DNA of 64,000 nt from JALORV01 sp963754065 (GTDB lineage Bacteria > Pseudomonadota > Gammaproteobacteria > Burkholderiales > Burkholderiaceae_F), in the NCBI GenBank assembly GCA_963754065.1, contig CAVWFH010000004.1, positions 186,001 through 250,000 on the forward strand, read 5' to 3'. The translations under genes were made by a program, and so were the position numbers. Below the pieces are notes generated by a model that saw nothing but the letters and a program-made list of their open reading frames with translations, had not been told where the DNA came from and made no database searches. This document shows, piece by piece, positions 11,543 to 20,345 of this stretch (position 1 is the first letter of the stretch; every line of letters begins with the position of its first letter).

Positions 11543-13434
11543 TGGACGCACCGACCAAGCCCCGCAAGGCGACCGGTGCGGCGACGTCCCGGCCGCCACG
11601 CATCACGGCGGTCAACGACTTTGTCGTCAAGTTCGCCAACGTCAATGGCTCCGGCTCGGCTTCGGCCAACGAGATGTTCGCGCGCAGCATCCTGCGCATG
11701 GGCGTACCGGTGTCCCCGCGCAACATCTTCCCGTCGAACATCCAGGGACTCCCAACCTGGTACGAGGTGCGCGTCACCGAGCACGGACATCTCGGGCGGC
11801 GCGGCGGCGTCGATCTCATGATCGCGATGAACCCGCAGACCTGGGACAAGGATGTGCAGGAGATCGAGCCCGGCGGCTACCTGCTGTACGACTCGACGCG
11901 CCCGATGCCGGACGACCGGTTCCGCGACGACATCCATGTCATCGGCATTCCGCTGACGCAGATTGCTGCCTCGAAGTTTTCCGATCCCAAGGAACGGCAG
12001 CTGCTGAAGAACATCATGTACGTCGGCGCGCTGGCCGCCATGCTCGGCATCGATCCGGAGGTCATCGCGCAATTGCTCGGCGAGCAATACAAGGGCAAGG
12101 ACAAGCTGATCAAGCCCAACCTCGACGCGTTCATGACCGGCCTGCACTACGGCCGCGAGCATCTGGAAGACGTGGTCGGACTGCGCATCGAGGCCAGCGA
12201 CAAGGTGGGCGACCGCATATTCGTAGAAGGCAATGCGGCTGCGGCCCTCGGTTGCGTGTACGGCGGCGCGACGGTCTGCGCGTGGTATCCGATCACGCCG
12301 TCGTCGTCGCTGGCCGAAGCCTTCCAGAAGTACTGCAGCCGGTATCGGGTCGACCGGCAGACCGGCCATAACAAGTTCGCCATCGTGCAGGCCGAGGATG
12401 AACTCGCCTCGATCGGCATGGTGATCGGCGCCTCGTGGAACGGGGCCCGCGCATTCACGGCGACGTCAGGCCCCGGCATCTCGCTGATGACCGAGTTCAT
12501 CGGGCTCGCGTACTTCGCGGAAGTTCCGGCAGTCATCATCGATGTGCAGCGCGGCGGCCCCTCGACCGGCATGCCGACGCGCACGCAGCAGTCCGACCTG
12601 CTCCTTTGTGCCTATGCCTCGCATGGCGACACCAAGCACGTGTTGCTGTTTCCGGAGGATCCACACGAGTGTTTCGAGTTCGCCGCCGCGTCGCTGGACC
12701 TGGCCGAGCGCCTTCAGACGCCGATATTCCTGATGACCGATCTCGACATCGGTATGAACCATCGGCTGTGCGCGCCGTTCAAGTGGGACGACACCCGACG
12801 TTACGACCGCGGCAAGGTCATGACACCCGAGGAACTCGACTCCGGCCGGGATTTCGGCCGTTACCTCGACGTGGACGGCGACGGCATCCCGTACCGCACG
12901 CTTCCCGGCGTCCATCCGACGCGGGGCGCCTACTTCACCCGCGGCAGCACGCGCGACGCCTATGCCCGCTACTCGGAAGCAGGGTCCGATTACGTTTACA
13001 ACATGGAGCGCCTGCTGCGGAAATTCGACAGTGCAAAGGTGCTGGTCCCGCAGCCGATCGTGCGCAAGCCAACACAGAAGGCCGCCGCCGCCGTCATCTA
13101 CTACGGTTCAACGGCGCCAGCGATGGACGAGGCGCTCGCACTCCTCGAGCAGCAGGGCGTGCACGTTGCGCGGATGCGATTGCGCGCGTTCCCCTTTCCG
13201 GACGCCGTCGAACGCTTCATCGACGATCACGAGTCCGTGTTCATCGTCGAGCAGAACCGGGACGCGCAGATGCGCTCCCTGCTGGTCAACGAACTCGAGA
13301 TCGACCCGGCCCGGATCGTGCCCATCCTCCACTTCGATGGCACACCCATCACCGCGCGGTTCATCGCCCAGGAGATCGGCGATCGCATCAAGGCACACAA
13401 CGTCCGCCCCTTGAAGAGCGGCAAGGCAGCATGA
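11542..13434 (+). CDS. 2-oxoacid:acceptor oxidoreductase, fused gamma-alpha subunit (set 1, KorA-like)
   Basis: 630 residues. The first ~190 form the gamma (CoA/2-oxoacid oxidoreductase) domain (VKFANVNGSGSASANEMFARSI). From about residue 225 comes the alpha pyrimidine-binding domain with GNAAAALGCVYGGA, the signature YPITPSSSLAEAF, QAEDELASIGM, TSGPGISLM and VQRGGPSTGMPTRTQQ. A transketolase-C-like domain completes it. With the beta subunit it oxidatively decarboxylates a 2-oxoacid to acyl-CoA and passes electrons to Fe-S acceptors. The 2-oxoglutarate-type layout and presence of a GltD-like partner suggest 2-oxoglutarate, but substrate is inferred. The ATG is coupled (ATGA) to the preceding gene; upstream frame extension to 11428 is not needed. 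Confidence 0.9.
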   Translation: MDAPTKPRKATGAATSRPPRITAVNDFVVKFANVNGSGSASANEMFARSILRMGVPVSPRNIFPSNIQGLPTWYEVRVTEHGHLGRRGGVDLMIAMNPQTWDKDVQEIEPGGYLLYDSTRPMPDDRFRDDIHVIGIPLTQIAASKFSDPKERQLLKNIMYVGALAAMLGIDPEVIAQLLGEQYKGKDKLIKPNLDAFMTGLHYGREHLEDVVGLRIEASDKVGDRIFVEGNAAAALGCVYGGATVCAWYPITPSSSLAEAFQKYCSRYRVDRQTGHNKFAIVQAEDELASIGMVIGASWNGARAFTATSGPGISLMTEFIGLAYFAEVPAVIIDVQRGGPSTGMPTRTQQSDLLLCAYASHGDTKHVLLFPEDPHECFEFAAASLDLAERLQTPIFLMTDLDIGMNHRLCAPFKWDDTRRYDRGKVMTPEELDSGRDFGRYLDVDGDGIPYRTLPGVHPTRGAYFTRGSTRDAYARYSEAGSDYVYNMERLLRKFDSAKVLVPQPIVRKPTQKAAAAVIYYGSTAPAMDEALALLEQQGVHVARMRLRAFPFPDAVERFIDDHESVFIVEQNRDAQMRSLLVNELEIDPARIVPILHFDGTPITARFIAQEIGDRIKAHNVRPLKSGKAA

Positions 13435-13441
13435 GCCAGAC

Positions 13442-14497
13442 ATGACCTATCTCGCCAAGCCCAAGCTGCGTCACCCCACCCTGCCGATCAATCGCCTCGG
13501 CTATACGCGTCGCGACTACGAAGGCAAGATCTCGACGCTGTGCGCCGGCTGCGGTCACGATTCGATCTCCGCGGCGATCATCCAGGCGTGCTGGGAACTT
13601 GAGATCGAACCGCACCGGGTCGCCAAGCTCTCGGGCATCGGCTGTTCGTCCAAGACTCCGGACTACTTCCTCGGTAACTCGCACGGTTTCAACTCGGTCC
13701 ACGGCCGCATGCCGTCCGTACTGACCGGCGCCAACCTGGCGAACCGCGATCTGATTTACCTCGGCGTATCCGGCGACGGCGACTCGGCTTCCATCGGGCT
13801 CGGCCAGTTCGCCCACATGGTCCGGCGCGGCGTCAACATGACCTACATCGTCGAGAACAACGGTGTGTACGGTTTGACCAAAGGACAGTTTTCAGCCACG
13901 GCCGACCGCGGCTCGAAGTCCAAGCGTGGCGCCGTCAACCGCGACGCCGCGATCGACCTGGTCTCGCTCGCGATCCAGCTCGGCATCACCTACGTCGCGC
14001 GCAGCTTCTCGGGCGACAAGGATCAGCTCGTGCCCCTGATCAAGGGCGCACTGCATCACAGCGGCACAGCACTGATCGATGTCCTGAGCCCCTGCGTCGC
14101 ATTCAACAATCATGCGGGCAGCACGAAGAGTTATGACTACGTGCGCGCACACAACGATGCGGTCAATCGCCTCGACTTCATGCCCCGCCGCGAGGCCATC
14201 GGTGCCGCGTATGAACCCGGGGAGGTGATCGAAATCACGCAGCATGACGGCAGCCAGCTACGGCTGCGCAAGCTGCACGACGGCTACGACCCCGGCGACC
14301 GGCTGGCCGCTATCAGTCACATCCATGCCCACCAGGACCGCGGCGAAATCGTCACGGGGTTGCTGTTCGTCGATCCCGCCGCCGATGACCTGCACGAACA
14401 CCTGAACACCGTGACGACACCGCTCAACCGTCTGGTCGAAGCGGATCTCTGCCCCGGAGCCGCAGCGCTTGCGGCGCTGAACACCGAGCTCAGCTAG
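13442..14497 (+). CDS. 2-oxoacid:acceptor oxidoreductase, beta (TPP-binding) subunit (set 1, KorB-like)
   Basis: 351 residues. It carries a thiamine-diphosphate motif (GDGDSASIGLGQFAH...ENNGVYGLTKGQ). Four conserved Cys are likely to bind the subunit's [4Fe-4S] cluster: CAGC at residues 34-37, GIGCSS, and SPCVAFNNH. The GLTKGQ.S segment after the TPP motif is typical of 2-oxoglutarate/2-oxoacid type OFOR beta chains. It follows the alpha gene by 7 bp. The C-terminal ~60 residues (after PGEVIEITQHDG) are typical of the longer Kor-type beta chains. Together with the two preceding genes it makes a complete oxidoreductase unit, probably soluble. Confidence 0.92.
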   Translation: MTYLAKPKLRHPTLPINRLGYTRRDYEGKISTLCAGCGHDSISAAIIQACWELEIEPHRVAKLSGIGCSSKTPDYFLGNSHGFNSVHGRMPSVLTGANLANRDLIYLGVSGDGDSASIGLGQFAHMVRRGVNMTYIVENNGVYGLTKGQFSATADRGSKSKRGAVNRDAAIDLVSLAIQLGITYVARSFSGDKDQLVPLIKGALHHSGTALIDVLSPCVAFNNHAGSTKSYDYVRAHNDAVNRLDFMPRREAIGAAYEPGEVIEITQHDGSQLRLRKLHDGYDPGDRLAAISHIHAHQDRGEIVTGLLFVDPAADDLHEHLNTVTTPLNRLVEADLCPGAAALAALNTELS

Positions 14498-14507
14498 GGC
14501 CCTAGCT
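14492..14507. other. 16-bp perfect palindrome at the end of the set-1 beta gene
   Basis: AGCTAGGGCCCTAGCT is a perfect 16-bp palindrome that includes the TAG stop (14495-14497). It has no loop and no U-tract, so it is not a convincing terminator. It may be a protein-binding site or chance. Confidence 0.3.
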
Positions 14508-14600
14508 CCGCAAACCGCGCCGCAGGGACGGCACTGCGCGAGGGGTAAGCTCGGGTCGTCGTCTGCGATCACCGCTGACGACGACCCGGCGGAGCAGCCA

Positions 14601-15689
14601 TTGCAGAGCCTTGTATCAGTACTTGCGACGAGCAGCACGCTTCCGGAGTCGGTTGTATCGAACCGCAGCATTGGACAGTTGCTGCTCGACGGCATCGAGA
14701 TCGACGATGAAGCCACGGCGGAAATCGTGGCGCGCATCCAGGAGCGCGCCGAGCTGATCGAGAAGAAGACCGGCCTGCGGGCGCGCCGCTTCTTCGCGCC
14801 GGAGGATTCGCCCGTTGCGGTCGGGCTCGACCTGCTGGAGCGACTGATGCAGGGCGAGGCCTGGTCCGAGCTCGACGCGATCATCGTCTCGTCATCGAGC
14901 ACGCATGGCTTCCCGGGGCTGTCGCAGCAGCTTGTCGCGGCCGCACGGACGCGACATGCCGATCTCGGCGCACCGTTCGTGCTCGACATCGGCAGCAACG
15001 CCTGCACCGGCTTCATGTACGCGCTCGCCGTCGGCAGCAGCACGATGAAGGCGCTCGGCTTTCGTCGGGTCGCCTGTCTGGCGATCGAGTTCTCATCGCG
15101 TTGCATCGCCTACGATCCGCTCGCGTTCGGCACCAGCACGCTGTTCGGCGACGCGGCCGCCGGCGTGTTGCTCGGACAGGGTGTGCAGGGAATCGCCCGG
15201 CTGTGTTCGGTGCGCGCCAGTTCAATGATCGACGCCGAAACGATCGGCATGGTCAAGGGCTCCGGGATGCAAGCCGCGCACCTGTCGGTCGACGTGCCGA
15301 AATCGGCGCGCTGGTTCATGTCCGGGCCTCCGGTCGCGCTGGGTGCAACCCGCATTCTGGTCGACGAGATCCAGCGGGTGCAGCGCGACGGCGTGAAAAT
15401 CGACTGGCTGATTCCGCACCAGGCCAACCTGACGCGCATCCTGATCCCGGCCTGCGTAAAGACCGGCATCGAACCTGAACGACTGTGCGCGTCGTTCGCC
15501 GAAACCGGTAACACGTCGAGTGCGAGCATTCCCCTGTTGCTGGACCAGCTGGTCCGTGAAGGGCAGGCGCAGTCCGGGCAAACCGTGCTGCTGGTGGGAT
15601 TCGGCGCGAGTTTTTCGGTCGGCTCCGCACTACTTCAGTTCGATCGGTTGCCAGGCGCAGCAAAGCCGTTTGCCGCTAGAGAGCAGTAG
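14601..15689 (+). CDS. Beta-ketoacyl-ACP synthase III (FabH)-like condensing enzyme
   Basis: 362 residues with a thiolase/KAS III fold. A catalytic triad is visible: Cys135 in GSNACTGFMYAL, His273 in PHQANLTRI and Asn304 in ETGNTSSASIP, with spacing close to FabH. The FGDAAAGVLL and VGFGASFSVGSALL segments are also typical. KAS III enzymes use an acyl-CoA primer, so this one could consume an acyl-CoA made by the adjoining 2-oxoacid oxidoreductases. It is not next to other fatty-acid genes. The start is TTG at 14601 with GGAG at about 7 nt; no in-frame ATG fits the conserved N-terminus better. It lies between the two oxidoreductase sets and about 240 bp before the NfnA-like gene. Product and primer are unknown. 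Confidence 0.85.
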   Translation: MQSLVSVLATSSTLPESVVSNRSIGQLLLDGIEIDDEATAEIVARIQERAELIEKKTGLRARRFFAPEDSPVAVGLDLLERLMQGEAWSELDAIIVSSSSTHGFPGLSQQLVAAARTRHADLGAPFVLDIGSNACTGFMYALAVGSSTMKALGFRRVACLAIEFSSRCIAYDPLAFGTSTLFGDAAAGVLLGQGVQGIARLCSVRASSMIDAETIGMVKGSGMQAAHLSVDVPKSARWFMSGPPVALGATRILVDEIQRVQRDGVKIDWLIPHQANLTRILIPACVKTGIEPERLCASFAETGNTSSASIPLLLDQLVREGQAQSGQTVLLVGFGASFSVGSALLQFDRLPGAAKPFAAREQ

Positions 15690-15927
15690 CCGAGAGCGCC
15701 GTCGTTTCCGTTCGGCATTCTGGAACCCGAGCGACGCGCTCTGGTGCGGAATCCGTGTCCTGCAAGCAGCGATGTAGGCCGCGGAGTTGACGTCCGTTGC
15801 CCCAGATCAATCCCCGTCCGACGTTCGAGGCGAATGCTCCGTCCTACGTGAGGCCGATTGCCTCGCTTCCCGCCGACGCTCCGCGCAGACGAGTGCACGG
15901 GATTACTGGCAGCGCGCGGAGACCACC
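15690..15927. other. Intergenic stretch before the NfnA-like gene
   Basis: About 238 bp. The frame of the next gene is open through most of it (to 15787), but that stretch does not look like the family's N-terminus and there is a GGAG site just before the ATG at 15928. A promoter for the second half of the cluster could lie here; none was recognised. Confidence 0.4.
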
Positions 15928-16875
15928 ATGGCGCAGGCCCAGCAGGGGTCCGGGTTCCGGATCGTTGCTCGAGAGGATTACTCGGACGTCACCTACATGC
16001 TGGAGGTGGCGCATCCGATGATGGCCAAGGCTGCCAAGCCCGGCCAGTTCGTCATCGTGATGGAGCATGAGCATGGCGAGCGCATTCCGCTGACGATTGC
16101 CGACTTCGACCGCGAGCGCGGGACGATCACGCTGGTGATCCAGGCGGTCGGCAAGACCACGAAGGAAATGCAGGCTAACTGCACGGTCGGCACAACGCTC
16201 TTTGCGATGGTCGGCCCGATGGGCATTCCGAGCCATATCGGAAGCGCGAAGAAAGTCATCTGCGTCGGCGGCGGCCTCGGTGTTGCGCCCGTCTACCCGC
16301 AGGCCCGCGCCTACAAGGAAAGCGGCGCCTACGTCATCGGTGTGGTCGGCTTCCGCAACAAGGACCTGATGTTCTGGCAGGACAAGTTCGCCAAGGTGTG
16401 CGACGAACTGATCGTCTGCACCGACGACGGCTCAGCCGGACTCAAGGGCCTGGTCACCGAAGGCATCAAGCAGGCCGTCGCAAAGCATTCCGACATCGAC
16501 GAGGTCGTCGCGATCGGGCCGCCGATCATGATGAAGGGCTGTTCCGAAGCCACGCGCGCCCACGGCATCAAGACGATGGTGAGCCTGAACCCCGTAATGG
16601 TCGACGGAACCGGCATGTGCGGCGGGTGCCGCGTCAAGGTCGGCGAGCAGGTCAAGTTCGCCTGTGTCGACGGACCGGACTTCGACGGCCACCAGGTCGA
16701 CTTCGATGACCTGATGGCGCGGCTGGTGCGCTACCGGCGCGCCGAGAAGGACGCCCTCGAGCACTGGCAGGAGACCTGCCGCATCCGCGCCGACAAGGTG
16801 ATCGACCTGAAGTCGGCGGTGCTCGGCGCCGAGGCCGAGATCCCTATCGACATTCAGCCCAGCACCGACGGCTGA
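15928..16875 (+). CDS. NfnA/SudB-like ferredoxin-NADP reductase family subunit (FAD, [2Fe-2S])
   Basis: About 315 residues, related to dihydroorotate dehydrogenase electron-transfer subunits and the small subunit of NADH-dependent ferredoxin:NADP+ oxidoreductase (NfnA). An N-terminal FAD-binding barrel has RIPLTIADFD. The NAD-binding motif VGGGLGVAPVYPQA sits near residue 110. Near residue 230 is the [2Fe-2S] Cys cluster region (MCGGCRVKVG...FACVDGP). A C-terminal extension of about 50 charged residues follows DFDDL. The ATG at 15928 has GGAG six nt upstream. It precedes the NfnB-like gene by 17 bp, the gene order of nfnAB. Nfn enzymes couple NADH, NADPH and ferredoxin by flavin-based bifurcation. 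Whether this pair bifurcates is inference. Confidence 0.85.
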   Translation: MAQAQQGSGFRIVAREDYSDVTYMLEVAHPMMAKAAKPGQFVIVMEHEHGERIPLTIADFDRERGTITLVIQAVGKTTKEMQANCTVGTTLFAMVGPMGIPSHIGSAKKVICVGGGLGVAPVYPQARAYKESGAYVIGVVGFRNKDLMFWQDKFAKVCDELIVCTDDGSAGLKGLVTEGIKQAVAKHSDIDEVVAIGPPIMMKGCSEATRAHGIKTMVSLNPVMVDGTGMCGGCRVKVGEQVKFACVDGPDFDGHQVDFDDLMARLVRYRRAEKDALEHWQETCRIRADKVIDLKSAVLGAEAEIPIDIQPSTDG

Positions 16876-16892
16876 GTCGAGGAGACGATCCC

Positions 16893-18399
16893 ATGGCCAC
16901 GGCAAAGAAGAAGACCATCCGCACGATTCCGCAGGAGCGGACGCCGATGCCGGAGCAGGATCCGCTGGTGCGGGCCCGCAATTTCAGCGAGGTCGCCAGC
17001 GGCTACCGACTCGAAGATGCACTGGTCGAGGCAGAGCGTTGCCTGCAGTGTCCGGACGAGCCCTGCGTGCGCGGCTGCCCGGTCGGCATCGACATTCCCG
17101 CTTTCATCAAGAAGATCACCGAAAAACACTACAACGGTGCCTACGACATCATCACCGACACCAATTTGCTGCCGTCGGTGTGTGGCCGAGTCTGTCCGCA
17201 GGAGAACCAGTGCGAGGGCGTGTGCACCGTCGGCGAGACCCTCGAGCCCGTGGCGATCGGGCGCCTGGAGCGCTTCGTCGGCGACATGGCCATTGCCGAA
17301 GGCTGGGAGAACGTGCCTTACATCGAGCCATCGGGCTTCAAGGTCGGCATCGTCGGCGCGGGTCCTGCCGGTTTGGCCTGTGCGGCGGACATGGCGAAGG
17401 CCGGCTGTGAAGTTGTCGTCTACGAGGCGTTCCATACGCCGGGCGGCGTGCTCAAGTACGGCATTCCGGACTTCCGCCTGCCGAACAGCGTCATCGACGC
17501 CGAGATCGACAAGGTCCGCAACCTCGGCGTGCGCTTCGAGTGCAACACGCTGGTCGGGCGCCTTTTCACCATCGAGCAGATGGTGACCGAGATGGGTTTC
17601 CACGCGGTGTTCATCGGCACCGGTGCCGGCTATCCGAGCTTCATGGGCATTCCGGGCGAATCACTGAACGGCGTGCTATCCGCCAACGAACTGCTCACGC
17701 GCTGCAACCTGATGCGGGCGCGCGACTTCCCCAGTTTCGACACGCCGCTGCAGCCGGGCAAGCACGTCGCCGTCATCGGCGCCGGCAACACGGCCATGGA
17801 CGCATTGCGCGTTTCACTGAGGCTCGGCGCCGAAAGCGTGCACTGCATCTACCGTCGTTCGAAGAAGGAAGCGCCGGCGCGCGTGGAAGAAGTTCACCAC
17901 GCCGAGCAGGAAGGGGTCGACTTCAACTGGCTGACCAGCCCGGTCGAGATTCTCGGCGACGCCAGCAATAACGTGCGCGCGCTGCGCTGCGTGAAAATGG
18001 AACTCGGCGAGCCCGACGAATCGGGCCGTCGCCGCCCTGTCGTCGTGCCGGGCAGCGAGTTCGAGTTCGAGACCGACATGGTGGTGTTCGCCATCGGCAC
18101 CAACGCCAATCCGATCCTCGGGCAGACCGCCAAGCTGAAGCTCAACAAGTGGGGCTACATCGCGAGCCGACGACAAGCTCGCGACCTCGATTGCCGGCGT
18201 GTACGCCGGCGGCGACATCGTCACCGGCGCGGCGACCGTCATCCAGGCCATGGGCGCTGGGCGCAAGGCGGCGCGCAGCATGAAGGCCTACCTCGGCCTG
18301 CGTGACAGCGACGCCGTCTACGACACCGGCGTCAGCGGGTCGCTCTTCGGCATTCCGCGCGAAGAGCACGGCTTCGCGCAGGTTCGCGTCGCCCGCTAG
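16893..18399 (+). pseudogene. NfnB/GltD-like FAD-Fe-S oxidoreductase, interrupted by a single-base frameshift
   Basis: The partner of the preceding NfnA-like gene. Residues from about 40 carry the N-terminal Fe-S domain (CLQCPDEPCVRGCPVGIDIP; CGRVCPQENQCEGVC), then FAD-binding VGAGPAGLACAADMAKAG and a second Rossmann motif GAGNTAMDALRVS. The frame that starts at 16893 loses the family pattern after GYIA at about 18165. The conserved C-terminus (ADDKLATSIAG, then VYAGGDIVTGAATVIQAMGAGRKA) continues in the +1 frame and ends with TAG at 18399. Removing one base (the A at 18165) restores about 501 residues. All other parts look intact, so this is either a sequence error or a recent mutation. As written the product would lack its FAD-binding end. 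Confidence 0.8.
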
Positions 18400-18443
18400 C
18401 CGCCGCTGAGCACGGCACAGACTACGAAACGCAAGGAACGAGC

Positions 18444-20342
18444 ATGAGTGCAGTCCTGGAACGCCCGGCAGCCAAGGGAAAGGCCGGAACCAAGCCGGCC
18501 GTGAAGCTGCCCGAGCACATCGTCGAGGTGATCAGCGACTCGGGCGAAGGCGCGCAGCGCTGCGGCCAGGCGTTTGCCTCGATCGCCGCGCGCAGCGGCA
18601 ACGGCATCTGGACGGTGGAGATCATTCCGGCCGAGATCCAGCCGCCGGCGCGCAGCGTCGCCGGCGCGAGCGGCATACGCATACGTGTCGGCAGCGAGCA
18701 GGTCACCAACGGCGGCGACGAAACCGACCTCGTGATCGCCTTCAACGAGCAGGTGCTGCTCGGTCGGGTGCGCGCCGGCGAACTCAAGCACGGCGCCACG
18801 ATACTGCTCGAGAACATGTGGGCCGAGCACCGAGACCCGGACATCGTCAAGTCCTTCACTGAAACGCTGCAGGCGCTCAAGGATGCAGGCTTTCGCGTTA
18901 TCAACCTGCCGTTGGAGAAGGAGTGTCGCGCGCTGATGAGCGATCCGCGCCGCGGCAAGAACATGTTCGTGCTCGGCGTGCTCGCCAGCATCTACAGCTT
19001 CGACCTGCAGCTCGCGCGCGACCAGATCGCGCTCACCTTCGGCAAGAAGGACCAGAAGGTCATCGACTCCAACGTGCGGCTGATGGAAGCGGGCTTCGCC
19101 TGGGGCGAAACGAACCTCGACTTCAAGTACGAGATTCCCGCCGAGAAGGCCAAGGTGCCGCAGATCGTCGTCAATGGCAACACGGCCATCGCGCTCGGCG
19201 TGCTCGCTTCCGGCATGGATATTTGCGCGATGTACCCCATCACGCCAGCCACCTCGGCGTCGCACTACCTGTCGGAGTGTTTCGAGCGGGTCGGTGGGAT
19301 CGTGCACCAGGCCGAGGACGAGATCGCCGCCTGCGCGTTCGCAATCGGCGCGTCTTATGCCGGTCGTTGCGCGGTGACAATCACTTCGGGGCCGGGTTAC
19401 TCGCTGAAGCAGGAAGGTATCGGACTCGCCGTCATGGCCGAGATCCCGCTGGTCGTCGTCAATGTGCAGCGCGGCGGCCCGAGCACCGGGCAGCCGACCA
19501 AGGTCGAGCAGGCCGACTTGCTGACGGCGATCTACGGGAGCCACGGCGATGCGCCGAAGGTCGTGATCGCCGCAACCGGCATCGAGGACTGTTTCTACTC
19601 GATGATCACGGCACGCAAGATCGCCGAGACCTTCAACATGGTCGTGGTGGTGCTGACCGACGCCAGCCTGGCCACGGCCCAACAACCATTTGCGCGGCCC
19701 AACTTCTCGGAAGACTGGCTCGCTCCACCGATCGATCAGTCACCACTGCCCGTAGGCGCGAAGCCCTACGACTGGGACAAGATCACCGGCATCGCCCGTC
19801 GCTTCTCCCCCGGTCAGCCGAACGGCATGCACACGGTCACCGGCCTGGCACACGATCGCGCCAGCAAGGTCGCCTATGACCCGGCGATCAACGAGGAAGG
19901 CCTGCGTGCTCGCAGCCTGAAACTGGCCGCGCTGCAGAAGACACTGAAAGCGCCGGTGGTGTACGGCGATCCCGAGGGTGACCTGCTGGTCGTCGGCTGG
20001 GGCAGCACGCAGGGCATCATCGAAGAAGCGGTGCAGCGCGTCCGCGACGAGGGGCTGAAGGTCTCCGCGCTGCAGATTCGCTTCGTCCAGCCGATGCCGT
20101 CCGGCATCAAGGACATCCTGAAACGCTTCAAGAAGGTGATGACGGTCGAAGGCACGTGGGCCGACCGCCCGGAGGAAGATGAACTGATCGACGAAGAGAA
20201 TCGGCGCTACGCCCCGCTCGCAATGATGCTGCGGGCACGCACGCTGGTCGACGTCGATTGCTGGACCGAGGCCCGTGGCCAACCGATCAAACCCGGCCTG
20301 GTGGTCAACGCCATCCGCGCCAAACTGAGCGAAGGAAAGTAG
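18444..20342 (+). CDS. 2-oxoacid:acceptor oxidoreductase, fused gamma-alpha subunit (set 2)
   Basis: 632 residues with the same architecture as the set-1 alpha chain but clearly divergent from it. A gamma domain (about 25-215, ISDSGEGAQRCGQAFASIAA) is followed by the alpha domain with NGNTAIALGVLASGMD, signature YPITPATSASHYL, QAEDEIAACAFAIGA, TSGPGYSLK and VQRGGPSTGQPTKVEQ. The C-terminal region (VVGWGSTQGIIEEAV, MTVEGTWADRPEEDELI) is typical of the transketolase-like end. It is followed by its beta subunit 3 bp downstream. The acyl substrate cannot be deduced. Having two different OFOR sets in one cluster suggests two substrates or opposite directions. Confidence 0.9.
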   Translation: MSAVLERPAAKGKAGTKPAVKLPEHIVEVISDSGEGAQRCGQAFASIAARSGNGIWTVEIIPAEIQPPARSVAGASGIRIRVGSEQVTNGGDETDLVIAFNEQVLLGRVRAGELKHGATILLENMWAEHRDPDIVKSFTETLQALKDAGFRVINLPLEKECRALMSDPRRGKNMFVLGVLASIYSFDLQLARDQIALTFGKKDQKVIDSNVRLMEAGFAWGETNLDFKYEIPAEKAKVPQIVVNGNTAIALGVLASGMDICAMYPITPATSASHYLSECFERVGGIVHQAEDEIAACAFAIGASYAGRCAVTITSGPGYSLKQEGIGLAVMAEIPLVVVNVQRGGPSTGQPTKVEQADLLTAIYGSHGDAPKVVIAATGIEDCFYSMITARKIAETFNMVVVVLTDASLATAQQPFARPNFSEDWLAPPIDQSPLPVGAKPYDWDKITGIARRFSPGQPNGMHTVTGLAHDRASKVAYDPAINEEGLRARSLKLAALQKTLKAPVVYGDPEGDLLVVGWGSTQGIIEEAVQRVRDEGLKVSALQIRFVQPMPSGIKDILKRFKKVMTVEGTWADRPEEDELIDEENRRYAPLAMMLRARTLVDVDCWTEARGQPIKPGLVVNAIRAKLSEGK

Positions 20343-20345
20343 ACG

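Noticed and set aside
14492..14507. Intrinsic terminator after the set-1 beta gene
   Set aside because: It is a loopless palindrome with no T-run, so it does not have terminator form; it is recorded only as a palindrome.
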